A stretch of DNA of 64,000 bases from Ochrobactrum sp. BTU1 (GTDB lineage Bacteria; Pseudomonadota; Alphaproteobacteria; Rhizobiales; Rhizobiaceae). The first letter of the stretch is position 1. Every line of letters begins with the position of its first letter. The notes beneath the pieces were generated by a model. It worked only from the letters and a program-made list of their open reading frames with translations. It had not been told where the DNA came from and ran no database searches. The position numbers and the translations under genes were made by a program. The stretch lies in assembly GCA_018798825.1 (NCBI GenBank), contig CP076354.1, positions 1,612,001 through 1,676,000 of the forward strand. Direction: 5' to 3'. Shown here in pieces: positions 1 to 8,157 of the stretch.

Positions 1-890
1 GAATAAGGCGATGGATTGATCGACTTCAGGCGACGGAAGATTTCCGAAGGGGCCGTGTGGCAGCGCTCATAGAAAGTCTGCCCCGGCACGACTTCAAACA
101 GATCGCCGCGCTTGAAGCTTTCCTTCGCGCGTTCGACCAGCTTGGCATATTCGCCCGGATTATGATCGCCACGCGGCAGATCGCGCTCTGCGGGCTTGAA
201 TGGCTGCACCGGTGTCGCCCGTGCAAGATCATGCGTTGAAGAGCCGCCGCAGACAAATTCGTAGCGATCCACCCATGCGCGCGCCGAATAGTGGTCGGCC
301 ACAAAAATTTCGTCCGGGATGAAAAGCACCAGATCACGCTGATCATCCGGGCGCTTCAACTTGTACTGAATTGGATCGAACTGGAATGCCAGATCATAGC
401 CAAACGCACCGTAAAGGCCGAGATTTGCATCTTCCTCAGAGAAGAAAAGGCCCACAATCGCGCGCAATACAGTGAAGACCGAAGGCATACGCGAGCGTTC
501 TTCTTCGGTGAATGTGCCGGTCGGTTCAGCAATCGTCAGCTCGATAAGATCTTCACTGGCCTTATCGACCTTCACTTCGGCAAGCGCCTGAACCGTCTTG
601 AGGATCGGGCGCAGCAGGATCGTTCCGCGCTTGTTCAGCGCTTCAATGCGCATCTGGCGATTGCGGGAGGTAATCACGACTGGCGGATCGACAATTGCCG
701 TGTCCCATCGCGTGTAGCGGCCGGGATATTCGTAGTTGGAAGAAAAGACCGCGCCTCGCCGCTCATTGAGAGCATCGATATAAGTCTCGATAGCTCCCTT
801 ATAAGCAGTCAAATGGCGCACACGTTCGACAACAATGCCGCCCGCTGTCTCGTGCGTGAATATCTCGCTATCCGCAATCTTCGCATTCAT
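1..890 (-). CDS. trpE(G): Anthranilate synthase TrpE(G), 5' part, runs off the left edge
   Basis: The minus-strand reading frame from an ATG at 890 stays open to the window edge (296 codons). It contains the stretches [51 protein letters not shown] and [11 protein letters not shown], which are typical of the N-terminal half of rhizobial anthranilate synthase. In rhizobia and Brucella this enzyme is a fusion of the aminase (TrpE) and glutamine amidotransferase (TrpG) parts and makes anthranilate from chorismate for tryptophan synthesis. The amidotransferase half would lie outside the window, so the fusion is inferred from the family. A Trp-rich leader peptide and an attenuator hairpin lie just upstream, so expression is probably controlled by transcription attenuation. 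Confidence 0.93.
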   Translation of the reverse strand, partial: MNAKIADSEIFTHETAGGIVVERVRHLTAYKGAIETYIDALNERRGAVFSSNYEYPGRYTRWDTAIVDPPVVITSRNRQMRIEALNKRGTILLRPILKTVQALAEVKVDKASEDLIELTIAEPTGTFTEEERSRMPSVFTVLRAIVGLFFSEEDANLGLYGAFGYDLAFQFDPIQYKLKRPDDQRDLVLFIPDEIFVADHYSARAWVDRYEFVCGGSSTHDLARATPVQPFKPAERDLPRGDHNPGEYAKLVERAKESFKRGDLFEVVPGQTFYERCHTAPSEIFRRLKSINPSPY

Positions 891-1047
891 GACTGGCAAT
901 TCCCAAGTGTTATTCGTTATCGAGCACTTCCAAAGCTCAGGCCCCTCAACCAAAGCGCATCGTGCTTCGGCTTTTTATTCTCGTATGTCTTAGCCCAAAA
1001 CCGGTTTCCGCTCTTGGGCAACATGCGGTGGCATTATTCAAACAGCC

Positions 1048-1083
1048 AAACAAAAAGGCCGCCCGGATAATCCCAGCGGCCTT
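1048..1083 (-). terminator. trp attenuator hairpin
   Basis: On the minus strand an 8-bp stem AAGGCCGC/GCGGCCTT (1076-1083 with 1055-1062) is followed by a T-rich run, the structure of an intrinsic terminator. It lies between the leader peptide stop codon and the trpE(G) start, where the transcription attenuator belongs. When Trp-tRNA is plentiful the ribosome clears the leader and this hairpin should stop transcription. Confidence 0.85.
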
Positions 1084-1122
1084 AACTAAAACGCAAATGC
1101 ACAAACGCCTGCGTGGCCGCTT

Positions 1123-1170
1123 TTAGCGAGCCCACCACCAGATTTTTGTGTCAATGCGCGAAATGTTCAT
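1123..1170 (-). CDS. trpL: trp leader peptide
   Basis: A 15-codon reading frame, MNISRIDTKIWWWAR, starts at the ATG at 1168-1170 and ends in TAA at 1123-1125. Three consecutive Trp codons near the end are the hallmark of a trp operon leader peptide that senses charged tRNA-Trp. It ends about 40 nt before the attenuator hairpin and about 230 nt before the trpE(G) start. In Sinorhizobium the equivalent leader RNA and peptide are also reported to act in trans; whether that holds here cannot be seen. It is easily missed by gene callers because of its size. Confidence 0.9.
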   Translation of the reverse strand: MNISRIDTKIWWWAR

Positions 1171-1296
1171 GGCGATACTGTTAGCCTTCCCTCGCATCGC
1201 TTGCAACTGGAAAATTCAAAGCTTCAAATCACTGATGTCGACCTGTCAGAATTGACGTGTTTCAGCGGCGCAAAATTTCTAGAATGTATCATCCCG

Positions 1297-1460
1297 CACA
1301 AAAAGAAAATCCGGACTGCTTTAAATAGTCCGGATTCTCCCTAGTCCTTGATAAGGACAAATTGACTAAAGGTTGGAGTACCTTTTCCGGCCCGCCGTGG
1401 GTATAACACCTGCCAAAAGTCTTAACTCTATGCGTGCAATATCACTTTAAGTACACCTAT
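1297..1460 (-). ncRNA. Candidate small RNA upstream of the trp leader
   Basis: The minus strand carries a strong terminator (10-bp stem AATCCGGACT/AGTCCGGATT at 1308-1336, then TTTTCTTTTT) with no protein gene ending before it. About 130 bases upstream is a promoter-like TTGACA (1491-1496) with a TCCATA box 17 bp away. A transcript of roughly 165 nt would fit, with an internal GTCCTT/AAGGAC hairpin. The ends do not pair with each other as in 6S RNA, and I do not recognise the family. The boundaries are inferred from promoter and terminator only. Confidence 0.5.
1308..1336 (-). terminator. Terminator of the candidate small RNA
   Basis: A perfect 10-bp inverted repeat with a 9-base loop is followed on the minus strand by TTTTCTTTTT. 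The plus-strand side is followed by CTCCCTAG, so only the minus orientation has a U tract. Confidence 0.7.
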
Positions 1461-1467
1461 TTACTAC

Positions 1468-1496
1468 TATGGATTGCACATTTCCGCAACTGTCAA
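1468..1496 (-). promoter_or_regulatory. Promoter of the candidate small RNA
   Basis: The minus strand reads CTTGACA, then 17 bases, then TCCATA. The -35 box is a perfect match to the alphaproteobacterial CTTGAC element; the -10 box is weaker. Transcription would start near 1460. Confidence 0.45.
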
Positions 1497-1620
1497 GTCT
1501 ATCGTCGTAGCCTTCTACCAAACCGTGTAATGCAGCTGTAATTTAAGTATGTTTCAAAAATTTTGCCTTGCGTGCGAGACGGATTTCGGATTCATTTCGC
1601 AAGCAAATCATTTATAAACT

Positions 1621-1650
1621 AACAATAAAAAGCCGCCATCGCAGGCGGTC
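1621..1650 (-). terminator. Terminator-like hairpin in the 5' leader of the Lrp gene
   Basis: ACCGCC/GGCGGC pairs on the minus strand (1632-1649) and is followed by TTTTTATT. It sits directly before the plus-strand Lrp gene, so it would end an antisense transcript rather than any annotated minus-strand gene. Read on the plus strand, the same hairpin lies in the mRNA leader just before the start codon. Confidence 0.45.
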
Positions 1651-1664
1651 GAGTGGGGACACCA

Positions 1665-2126
1665 ATGAAGAATCTTGATGTAATGGACAGGAGTATTCTG
1701 CACGCCCTTCAAGAGAACGGGCGACTGACCAATACTGAACTTGCCGATCGTATTAATCTGTCTCAGACAGCCACCGCAGAACGCGTCAAACGCCTCACCC
1801 GCGAAGGCTATATTCTCGGCTACTCTGCCCATCTGTCGCCAAAGATGCTTGATCGGTCCATGCTGGTTTTCATTGAAATCAAGCTTGATCGCACCACGCC
1901 AGAGGTCTTTGAAACCTTCTCCGCCTTCACGCGCGGCAATCCCGATATTCTCGAATGTCATATGGTTGCAGGCGGCTTCGATTATTTGATCAAGGCACGC
2001 GTCTCCGATATGGATCACTATCGCCGTTTTCTCTCGGAAGCACTTCTATCCCTGCCTGGCGTAAGGGAATCCCACACCTACGCCGTAATGGAAGAGGTCA
2101 AGGAAACGTCACACATCGCTGTGTGA
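1665..2126 (+). CDS. Lrp/AsnC family transcriptional regulator
   Basis: The 153-residue protein has an N-terminal winged helix-turn-helix (NTELADRINLSQTATAERVKRL, about residues 20-42) followed by an AsnC-type ligand-binding domain (CHMVAGGFDYLIKARVSD). Proteins of this family bind amino acids and form multimers that bend promoter DNA. I chose the ATG at 1665 because GTGGGG lies just before it and MKNLDVMDRSIL is the usual family N-terminus; a GTG four codons upstream is possible. It stands alone, upstream of a MarR regulator, so its target is not obvious. Its own leader contains a hairpin at 1632-1649. Confidence 0.88.
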   Translation: MKNLDVMDRSILHALQENGRLTNTELADRINLSQTATAERVKRLTREGYILGYSAHLSPKMLDRSMLVFIEIKLDRTTPEVFETFSAFTRGNPDILECHMVAGGFDYLIKARVSDMDHYRRFLSEALLSLPGVRESHTYAVMEEVKETSHIAV

Positions 2127-2221
2127 CGTCGCTATCGTCGGCTATCGACCTGAATTTATTGCCAGCGTGATGACAATATAGATTGGCTTATTGCCGATAC
2201 AGGCTTGCCAATAATTATTTA

Positions 2222-2235
2222 CGGGTATATACCCG
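2222..2235. promoter_or_regulatory. Perfect palindrome before the MarR gene, likely its operator
   Basis: CGGGTATATACCCG is a perfect 14-bp inverted repeat ending five bases before the MarR start codon. Its TATA core could also overlap a -10 element, with TTGCCA upstream as a possible -35. MarR proteins commonly bind such palindromes in their own promoters, so autorepression is likely. Confidence 0.6.
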
Positions 2236-2239
2236 CATT

Positions 2240-2641
2240 ATGTCTAATCCTTGTTTCTGCATCCTTCTGCGGCAGGCCGCGAGAAAATCATCCAGCGTTT
2301 ACGACAGGGCGCTGGCGCCGCTCGGCATCAATGTCGCGCAGTTCAGTCTGCTGCGAAAAATTGCGCGTGCGCAATCCATCTCATTGACCGAGCTTGCCCG
2401 GCTTGCCGACCTTGATCGATCAACCATGGGCCGCAATGCGAAGGTGTTGCAGCGTATGGACCTTATCGAACAGACACCGGGCGAAGATCATCGTGAGACG
2501 CACATCGCTTTGACGTCGACAGGCCGTGACCTTGTCGAACGCGGTGGGCCGCTCTGGGATCAGGCACAAGATGAAATAGAAGCAAAACTTGGCAGCGAAG
2601 GCGTGGAGCAATTGCTTACCCTTCTCCGCGCCTTTGACTGA
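2240..2641 (+). CDS. MarR family transcriptional regulator
   Basis: The 133-residue protein has the MarR winged helix: a first helix rich in Arg/Ala, then SLTELARLADLDRSTMGRNAKVLQRMDLIEQ and the wing GEDHRETHIALTSTGRDLV. MarR dimers repress efflux or catabolic genes and release DNA when they bind a small aromatic ligand or are oxidised. The N-terminal Cys pair (CFC) could be redox active, but this is only a guess. The ATG at 2240 was chosen because longer versions would read through the palindromic operator. The MFS gene 100 bp downstream on the same strand is its likely target. Confidence 0.88.
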   Translation: MSNPCFCILLRQAARKSSSVYDRALAPLGINVAQFSLLRKIARAQSISLTELARLADLDRSTMGRNAKVLQRMDLIEQTPGEDHRETHIALTSTGRDLVERGGPLWDQAQDEIEAKLGSEGVEQLLTLLRAFD

Positions 2642-2741
2642 AAACAATGACCAAAACCCATTGAGCCTGTAACTGGCGAACTGGGTTGACCTTCAACTTT
2701 GCGGCTGTTCAAAAATCAGCCAGTCTCCGAAAGCGCCGAAG

Positions 2742-4034
2742 ATGATTTCTGCCAGCCTTGCAAGCTTTCTTCAAAAGCGAAACATCCACTATGGATGGGT
2801 TGTTGCTGCCATCACGTTTCTGACCATGCTTGCAACCGCTGCAGCCATGGGCTCGGCGGGCATCCTGATCGAGCCATTGCAGAAGGAATTCGGCTGGACC
2901 AATGCCAATATTTCCTTCGCCATGGCGCTGCGTCTGGTGCTGTTTGGTTTGATGGGGCCTTTTGCTGCTGCTTTGATGAACCAGTTTGGCCTGCGACGCG
3001 TTGTGTCCGCAGCACTCGTCATGATCGCCTGCGGACTGGTCGGCTCGATCTTCATGACTGAAGAATGGCAGATGGTCGGCCTTTGGGGCATCGTTATCGG
3101 CCTTGGCACCGGCATGACCGCACTTGTCCTGGGTGCGACTGTTGCTGCTCGCTGGTTTGAAAAGCGCCGGGGTCTCGTGGTTGGCCTCATGACAGCCAGC
3201 AATGCAACCGGCCAACTTGTTTTCATGCCGATCCTCGCCAGTGTGAGCCAGAATATCGGCTGGCGCACGTCGCTAACCATTGTCGTCGGCTTTCTTATCG
3301 CAGCACTCGTGCTGGTGCTTGCCCTGATGCGCGATCATCCCGCAGATATCGGGCTGAAGCCTTATGGCCGAACCGCCCCTCTCCCTGCCCCAGAGCCTAA
3401 GAAAAGCTTTGCTTCGCTGCTCGCTTCCCCGCTGATTACCTTGCGCGAAGTATCGTCCACATCAACCTTCTGGGTGCTGTTCGTCACCTTCTTCGTCTGC
3501 GGCTTTTCCACCAACGGTCTGATCCAGACCCATTGGATCGCATTGTGCGGCGATTTCGGCATCGTACCTGTGGGTGCAGCAGGCATTCTGGCCGTCATCG
3601 GTGCTTTCGATTTGATCGGCACCATCGGCGCCGGCTGGCTTTCCGACCGTTTTGACAACCGCTGGCTGCTGTTCTGGTTCTACAGCCTGCGCGGCTTGTC
3701 ACTGATCTACCTGACCTTTACCGATTTCACGCTCTATGAACTGGCACTCTTTGCCGTCTTCTATGGTCTCGATTGGGTTGCAACCGTACCGCCAACGGTC
3801 AAGCTTGCCGCAGAACGTTTTGGTCCGGAAAAGGCTGGCATGGTGTTCGGATGGGTATTCACCGGCCATCAGGTGGGTGCAGCTGCAGCCGCAGCTTTTG
3901 CAGGCTTCGTCCGCACCGATTATGACAGCTATACACCTGCCCTCATTCTGGCAGGGGCGATGTGTTTCGCTGCAGCCGCCATGGTGTTCATCATCAGCAG
4001 GCCAGCTCCAAGACCCGCTTTGCAGGCATCATAA
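2742..4034 (+). CDS. Major facilitator superfamily transporter
   Basis: This 430-residue inner-membrane protein has about twelve hydrophobic segments in two halves. The cytoplasmic loop between helices 2 and 3 (ALMNQFGLRRVV) and its copy after the central loop (GWLSDRFDNRWLL) follow the MFS signature motif. The N-terminal HYGWVVAAITFL and the RWFEKRRGLVVGLMTA stretch resemble the monocarboxylate/oxalate-formate branch, so an organic anion is the likely substrate. It follows the MarR gene on the same strand and ends three bases before the convergent DMT gene, leaving no room for a terminator between them. Confidence 0.85.
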   Translation: MISASLASFLQKRNIHYGWVVAAITFLTMLATAAAMGSAGILIEPLQKEFGWTNANISFAMALRLVLFGLMGPFAAALMNQFGLRRVVSAALVMIACGLVGSIFMTEEWQMVGLWGIVIGLGTGMTALVLGATVAARWFEKRRGLVVGLMTASNATGQLVFMPILASVSQNIGWRTSLTIVVGFLIAALVLVLALMRDHPADIGLKPYGRTAPLPAPEPKKSFASLLASPLITLREVSSTSTFWVLFVTFFVCGFSTNGLIQTHWIALCGDFGIVPVGAAGILAVIGAFDLIGTIGAGWLSDRFDNRWLLFWFYSLRGLSLIYLTFTDFTLYELALFAVFYGLDWVATVPPTVKLAAERFGPEKAGMVFGWVFTGHQVGAAAAAAFAGFVRTDYDSYTPALILAGAMCFAAAAMVFIISRPAPRPALQAS

Positions 4035-4037
4035 TAC

Positions 4038-4946
4038 TCAACGCTTCCTGCCCTTTCTGTTCAGCGCCAGCACACCCAAGCTGATCAGAAGGGCAGCAGC
4101 GGTGTCGGTCCATCCCGGCACCTCACCAAGCAGCAAGAGCCCCAAAACCAGTGTCGCAACCGGTATGAGTGCGGATAAGGCCGCTCCTGCGGCTGTTCCC
4201 AACAGCACAACAGCACGATTAAAGGCAAAAACACCGAAAGCCGACGTCAGCACACCCTGATAAAAGCCCTGCAAGGCAATATCACCCCACGAAGTCTGTC
4301 CGATGCCTTTGTCGAGCAACAGGATGTAAATCGGCAGAAACACCAGTGCAGAGGCAACCGCTGCAATCGCAGTGGCATGAAGGCCGTCCATGCCTTTCCG
4401 GCGAAAGACCATCACGTAGATCGACCAAACCAGCGCAGCTGCAAAAAACGAGAGATGACCCATCATCTCCTGCCCGCCAAGTTGTGACAGGCCAGCGATC
4501 AAGCCACTACCGATCAGGATCAGTATCACCCCGACCCAGCGCGACAGCGCCAATCGCTCCTGAAGCAGCAACACGCCAAGGACCGCAACAAGTGCTGTCA
4601 TCAGGCCGGGAATAAGCGCTGCCGCGTGCGATGCAGGCGCGAATTGCAGCCCATAAACCGTCAGAAGCGCATAGGGAAATCCGGCACCAGATGCGAGCAG
4701 CACGAAGCCAAGCAGCCCCAATTGCCGGAAGCCAAACCCTTTGGCGAATACAACCGGCAGCAGAACCAGTCCAGCCACCCCAAATCGCAATGCGATGATG
4801 TCGGAAGGCATGAGCGCCGTCTTGAATCCAAAGCGGGTCAAAACGAATGAGCCAGACCAAACGAGAACTCCTGAGAGGCCCCAAACAAGGCCTTTCACTG
4901 TGTCGGAGGTTGAAACGGGAATGGTCGTATCGGTGGTCGCCGTCAT
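4038..4946 (-). CDS. EamA/DMT family transporter
   Basis: The 302-residue protein shows ten hydrophobic segments arranged as two EamA repeats (VWGLSGVLVWSGSFVLTRFG near the N-terminus and FAAALVWSIYVMVFRR in the middle), the drug/metabolite transporter fold. These proteins export or import amino acids and other small metabolites; the substrate is unknown. I chose the ATG at 4946; a longer frame reaches 5012 but would run through a perfect palindrome at 4971-4984 that looks like an operator. The gene is downstream of the LysR gene on the same strand, and that regulator may control it. Confidence 0.85.
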   Translation of the reverse strand: MTATTDTTIPVSTSDTVKGLVWGLSGVLVWSGSFVLTRFGFKTALMPSDIIALRFGVAGLVLLPVVFAKGFGFRQLGLLGFVLLASGAGFPYALLTVYGLQFAPASHAAALIPGLMTALVAVLGVLLLQERLALSRWVGVILILIGSGLIAGLSQLGGQEMMGHLSFFAAALVWSIYVMVFRRKGMDGLHATAIAAVASALVFLPIYILLLDKGIGQTSWGDIALQGFYQGVLTSAFGVFAFNRAVVLLGTAAGAALSALIPVATLVLGLLLLGEVPGWTDTAAALLISLGVLALNRKGRKR

Positions 4947-4970
4947 ATTTGCTGTGCTCTGCTTCGTGAA

Positions 4971-4984
4971 TAGTCGGGCGACTA
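4971..4984. promoter_or_regulatory. Palindrome upstream of the EamA transporter gene
   Basis: TAGTCGGGCGACTA consists of two 6-bp arms, TAGTCG and CGACTA, around a 2-base centre. It lies 25 bases before the chosen EamA start, in promoter position, and looks like a binding site for a dimeric regulator. Confidence 0.5.
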
Positions 4985-5043
4985 TTACAGAAACCATGAA
5001 TGCATACGGCACGGATAAATCAGATATCAGATATTAGAAATTC

Positions 5044-5922
5044 TTATGCCGCTTTGACATTTGCTTGTTTGGCAATCGCGCAGAAACTGTCAATCAAATG
5101 CCTGACCGGACTATCTGCACGATAGACGATATAAACGGTTCTGAATGTCGGTGGATCCAGCTTGATCGCCCTGAGATCGTGCAGATTGGACCCCGGAAGG
5201 CTGATTTCCGATAACAGCGTCAAGCCGATCCCATGGCGTACCATTTCAAGCACGGTCGCAACGTCTCGCGTTCTGACCTGCTCGCTGCGTGCGCCGCCGT
5301 CTGCATGAATGATGCGGTCGATAATCAGCTCACAGCCTGCAGCCGCAATCAGCTGTCGATCACGCAAATCACCGGGAGAGATGAGATCGCGGCGCATGAA
5401 CGGATCGTCACGACGCCCCACGACGACCAGCTCTTCCTGCCCGACTTCGTCTGCTTCAAGGCCGGAAGTCGGTAATGAGGTAATGCCCAGATCGGCAATT
5501 CCTTCGCTGACCCAAAGGCTCACATCGTCATGACCACCTTCAAAGGTGCTGAACTCAACACGCGGATGAAGCCGCAAAAAGTTTTTGCGCAGCTCCGGCA
5601 CCACATATTCGAGCTGGCTGGGAATAGCCGCCACACGCAACTTGTCGGGCGCATTCGTGACCATCTTGCGTGCCCGCGCTTCGATCCGATCAACCGCCGA
5701 TAAAGCGCTGCGTGCATCATCGAGAATGGTCTGTGCGAAAGCAGTCAGCATCGCACCGTCGCGTTTGCGCGCAAGCAGATCCAGCCCGAGGATTTTCTCC
5801 AATGTCGCCAGCGCCTGACTTGCACCCGACTGGGTGAGGCCAAGCTTGCGCGCTGCGGCACCGACACTGCCGGTTTCGGCTACCGCTTCAAGCAAACGCA
5901 GCTGCACGAGACTGATCTTCAT
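5044..5922 (-). CDS. LysR family transcriptional regulator
   Basis: A 292-residue protein with the LysR helix-turn-helix (TGSVGAAARKLGLTQSGASQALATLEKILGLDLLAR, about residues 17-52) and a periplasmic-binding-like effector domain. Alanine or glycine replaces the common serine in QSGASQAL, which is tolerated in this family. It starts four bases after the stop codon of the Rsm22 gene and may be co-transcribed with it. The DMT transporter downstream is its most plausible target, but LysR genes are often divergent from their targets and this one is not. Confidence 0.88.
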   Translation of the reverse strand: MKISLVQLRLLEAVAETGSVGAAARKLGLTQSGASQALATLEKILGLDLLARKRDGAMLTAFAQTILDDARSALSAVDRIEARARKMVTNAPDKLRVAAIPSQLEYVVPELRKNFLRLHPRVEFSTFEGGHDDVSLWVSEGIADLGITSLPTSGLEADEVGQEELVVVGRRDDPFMRRDLISPGDLRDRQLIAAAGCELIIDRIIHADGGARSEQVRTRDVATVLEMVRHGIGLTLLSEISLPGSNLHDLRAIKLDPPTFRTVYIVYRADSPVRHLIDSFCAIAKQANVKAA

Positions 5923-5925
5923 CGC

Positions 5926-6894
5926 TTAGTTTCCCAGTGCTGCGTCGCCCCAATCGGCACGACGCGCCCAACGGAAAAACTCGCCATCCCGCTTGGTGAC
6001 AAGACGCTCTTCGGCGCTGCCATCATCGTTGCAGAGCTTAAGTGAAACCTTGCCGCCGCCAACGCGCGTAGGCGCAATCACACGCGCCGTGGCACTCATC
6101 GACGGATCACGCGTTGCAGCCAGATAGATGAACTTCTCGTCTTCCCACGGCACTTCAGCATCCTTCGTCAGGCGATGGATACGGGACCGGGCAACACGGC
6201 GCGAAAAATGGCACCAGTCAGGTGCAATCAACGGACAGTCGTGCTGATGCGTGCATGGCGCTGCGATATGCGCACCTTGCGCAATCAGTGCGGCCCGTGC
6301 ATCAAGAATGCGTTGCCAACCGGCAGGTGTTCCCGGCTCCACAATCACAAACAGATGGCGAGCCGAGGCCCATAACCGCTCGACAAGTGCTTTGCGATCA
6401 AGGGGAGCGAGTTCATCCAGAACATAGGCGATCGTCACGAGATCGGCTTTCGGAAAATCGATCTTTTCCTTAACCAGATCGCCTGCACGCCACTCGGTTT
6501 GAAGCCCAACATTTTCTGCAAGCTTGCTTCCCACAGCACGGATTGCCGGGCTTGCTTCGATCATCGTGGCTGATTGCAAGTCAGACCAGCATCCGCGTGC
6601 GGCCCAGAGTGCGGTCCCTGGTCCACAGCCAACATCAAGCATGGTGGCAGGGGTAAAATCCGGGCACATTTCCGCAACACTCTCAAGGCTTGCGCGCACA
6701 GCCGCATAGGTCGCAGGCAGTCGCGCAGCCAGATAGGCTTTTGCGGCGAGTTCATCCGAAATATGCAGACGACCATCGCGCGTTTCCGCGCGATAGCGCC
6801 GCGAAAGAACCTCAGACGCACGCTTGAGGTCAGCCAGAGCAACCCCTTCAAGCGACGCGTCCACAGCCTGACGCAATAGTGATGGCAGTTCCAT
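5926..6894 (-). CDS. Rsm22/METTL17-type small ribosomal subunit protein
   Basis: This 322-residue protein has a class I methyltransferase fold with the SAM-site motif MLDVGCGPGTALWAA near residue 85. It also has the family's C-terminal cysteine cluster, APCTHQHDCPLIAPDWCHFSR. In mitochondrial Rsm22/METTL17 the equivalent cysteines bind a [4Fe-4S] cluster and the protein helps assemble the small ribosomal subunit rather than clearly acting as a methyltransferase. The bacterial role is probably similar but unproven. It lies six bases after the DUF2333 gene and four before the LysR gene, suggesting one operon. Confidence 0.85.
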   Translation of the reverse strand: MELPSLLRQAVDASLEGVALADLKRASEVLSRRYRAETRDGRLHISDELAAKAYLAARLPATYAAVRASLESVAEMCPDFTPATMLDVGCGPGTALWAARGCWSDLQSATMIEASPAIRAVGSKLAENVGLQTEWRAGDLVKEKIDFPKADLVTIAYVLDELAPLDRKALVERLWASARHLFVIVEPGTPAGWQRILDARAALIAQGAHIAAPCTHQHDCPLIAPDWCHFSRRVARSRIHRLTKDAEVPWEDEKFIYLAATRDPSMSATARVIAPTRVGGGKVSLKLCNDDGSAEERLVTKRDGEFFRWARRADWGDAALGN

Positions 6895-6900
6895 TAGAAA

Positions 6901-8157
6901 TTAGCGCTCCAGAACCTGCTTCACGTCCACCAGATTGGAGCGAACGCGCAGGATGTAAAAGCCCATGGTCGTCAGATGCGACGGTGTAAACCAAGCATCC
7001 GGGCTACCATTGGAAACGATAAATGGCTGCATATCGAGCGCCGAGCGCAGCTGTCGCTCCATTTCGTCCCAAACGCCATCAAGATGCTTTTCCGCCAATA
7101 CATTACGGAAATCCGAATGCGACGCACGCAGCAGGCCGTAATAGGCATAGAGCTGGCCATAGGCGAACCAGAAGCGATCATCGGCACGCGTATCGAACCA
7201 GCCAGCATGATAGTTTTCGGCACGATCCTTGAGGATTGCAGAGGTCGAACCCAGATCGCTCGCAATACGATCAACAAACTGGATCAGATTGTCTGCGCGT
7301 GCATCAAAGGTTGCCTGACAGTTTTCAAGACGGGTGTTGAACGAGCGCAGATCCTTGATCGCCGAACGATAATAGCTCGGCGTCGGGGTCTTTGGACCAA
7401 ACGGGCTCAGGCCAAAATACCAGGCGTCTTCTGCAAACTGCAGATTGCCGCGTGCTTTCTGCAGGTCGCCATCAATTTGCGAGGTGCCGCGCAGACGGCC
7501 GATATTGTCCACCAGTTCGATTGCCGTGCGGCGCACAGCTGCATTGATACCGCGCTGGAACGACGCCTTGTTGTCGAGGAAAGGCGTTCGATCCCAATCA
7601 ACACCGAAGAAGCCAACCTTGTAGAGCAGCATGGAAGAAATCCACGCGTTCTGGTTCACATTGAAATCGGTAAGATCAGCGGCGACTTCAGCAATCGCGG
7701 AAGGCGAACACTTGCGCGCAGTCGACGGAATTTGCGCTGCCTGCATGGGCGGTGTCTGCGTTGACGTGTCACCATCATCCGTTGCAGGCGTGGTGTCTGT
7801 CCCGCTCGCACTGTTTTCGGAAGGCGTTGAGGTTGCAGGCTCCGGCGTTCCAGACTCTGGTGTTGAAGTCAGGGGCTGAGGTGTCGTCTGCACCACTTCA
7901 CCAGGCGTCACAGCATTCTGGTAGCTATACTTGGCTGGATAATCAGGATTGAAGTTGGTCCAGACCTGCGTTTGCCAGATAAAATAGACATAAAGGCCGC
8001 CAAGTCCGATCACGATCACCGCAATCGCAACTTTCCACAAATTTCCCAACTTGAGAAAAAGTCCCCACAGACCGCCGAGTGGCACTGCAATCACGCGAGC
8101 CAATGCCGCGATAAAACGACCAAGGAAGGAGAAAACGCCCCGAACTGCATTCCACAC
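6901..8157 (-). CDS. DUF2333 family membrane-anchored protein
   Basis: A 418-residue protein with a hydrophobic N-terminus and one clear membrane segment (KVAIAVIVIGLGGLYVYFIW, about residues 42-61). A Thr/Ser/Pro-rich low-complexity linker (about residues 85-140) and a globular domain follow. The C-terminal part, with DARADNLIQFVDRIASDLGS and WFDTRADDRFWFAYGQLYAYY, matches the DUF2333 family. Topology suggests a periplasmic domain tethered to the inner membrane; no biochemical function is established. The start is a GTG with AGGAAGGA nine bases upstream. It heads the apparent DUF2333-Rsm22-LysR operon. Confidence 0.8.
   Translation of the reverse strand: MWNAVRGVFSFLGRFIAALARVIAVPLGGLWGLFLKLGNLWKVAIAVIVIGLGGLYVYFIWQTQVWTNFNPDYPAKYSYQNAVTPGEVVQTTPQPLTSTPESGTPEPATSTPSENSASGTDTTPATDDGDTSTQTPPMQAAQIPSTARKCSPSAIAEVAADLTDFNVNQNAWISSMLLYKVGFFGVDWDRTPFLDNKASFQRGINAAVRRTAIELVDNIGRLRGTSQIDGDLQKARGNLQFAEDAWYFGLSPFGPKTPTPSYYRSAIKDLRSFNTRLENCQATFDARADNLIQFVDRIASDLGSTSAILKDRAENYHAGWFDTRADDRFWFAYGQLYAYYGLLRASHSDFRNVLAEKHLDGVWDEMERQLRSALDMQPFIVSNGSPDAWFTPSHLTTMGFYILRVRSNLVDVKQVLER

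Noticed and set aside
291..1070. Plus-strand 259-codon frame
   Set aside because: Antisense shadow of trpE(G); it also runs through the trp attenuator and has no family resemblance.
1297..1460. 6S RNA
   Set aside because: Length fits, but the ends are not complementary and there is no long central-bulge rod structure.
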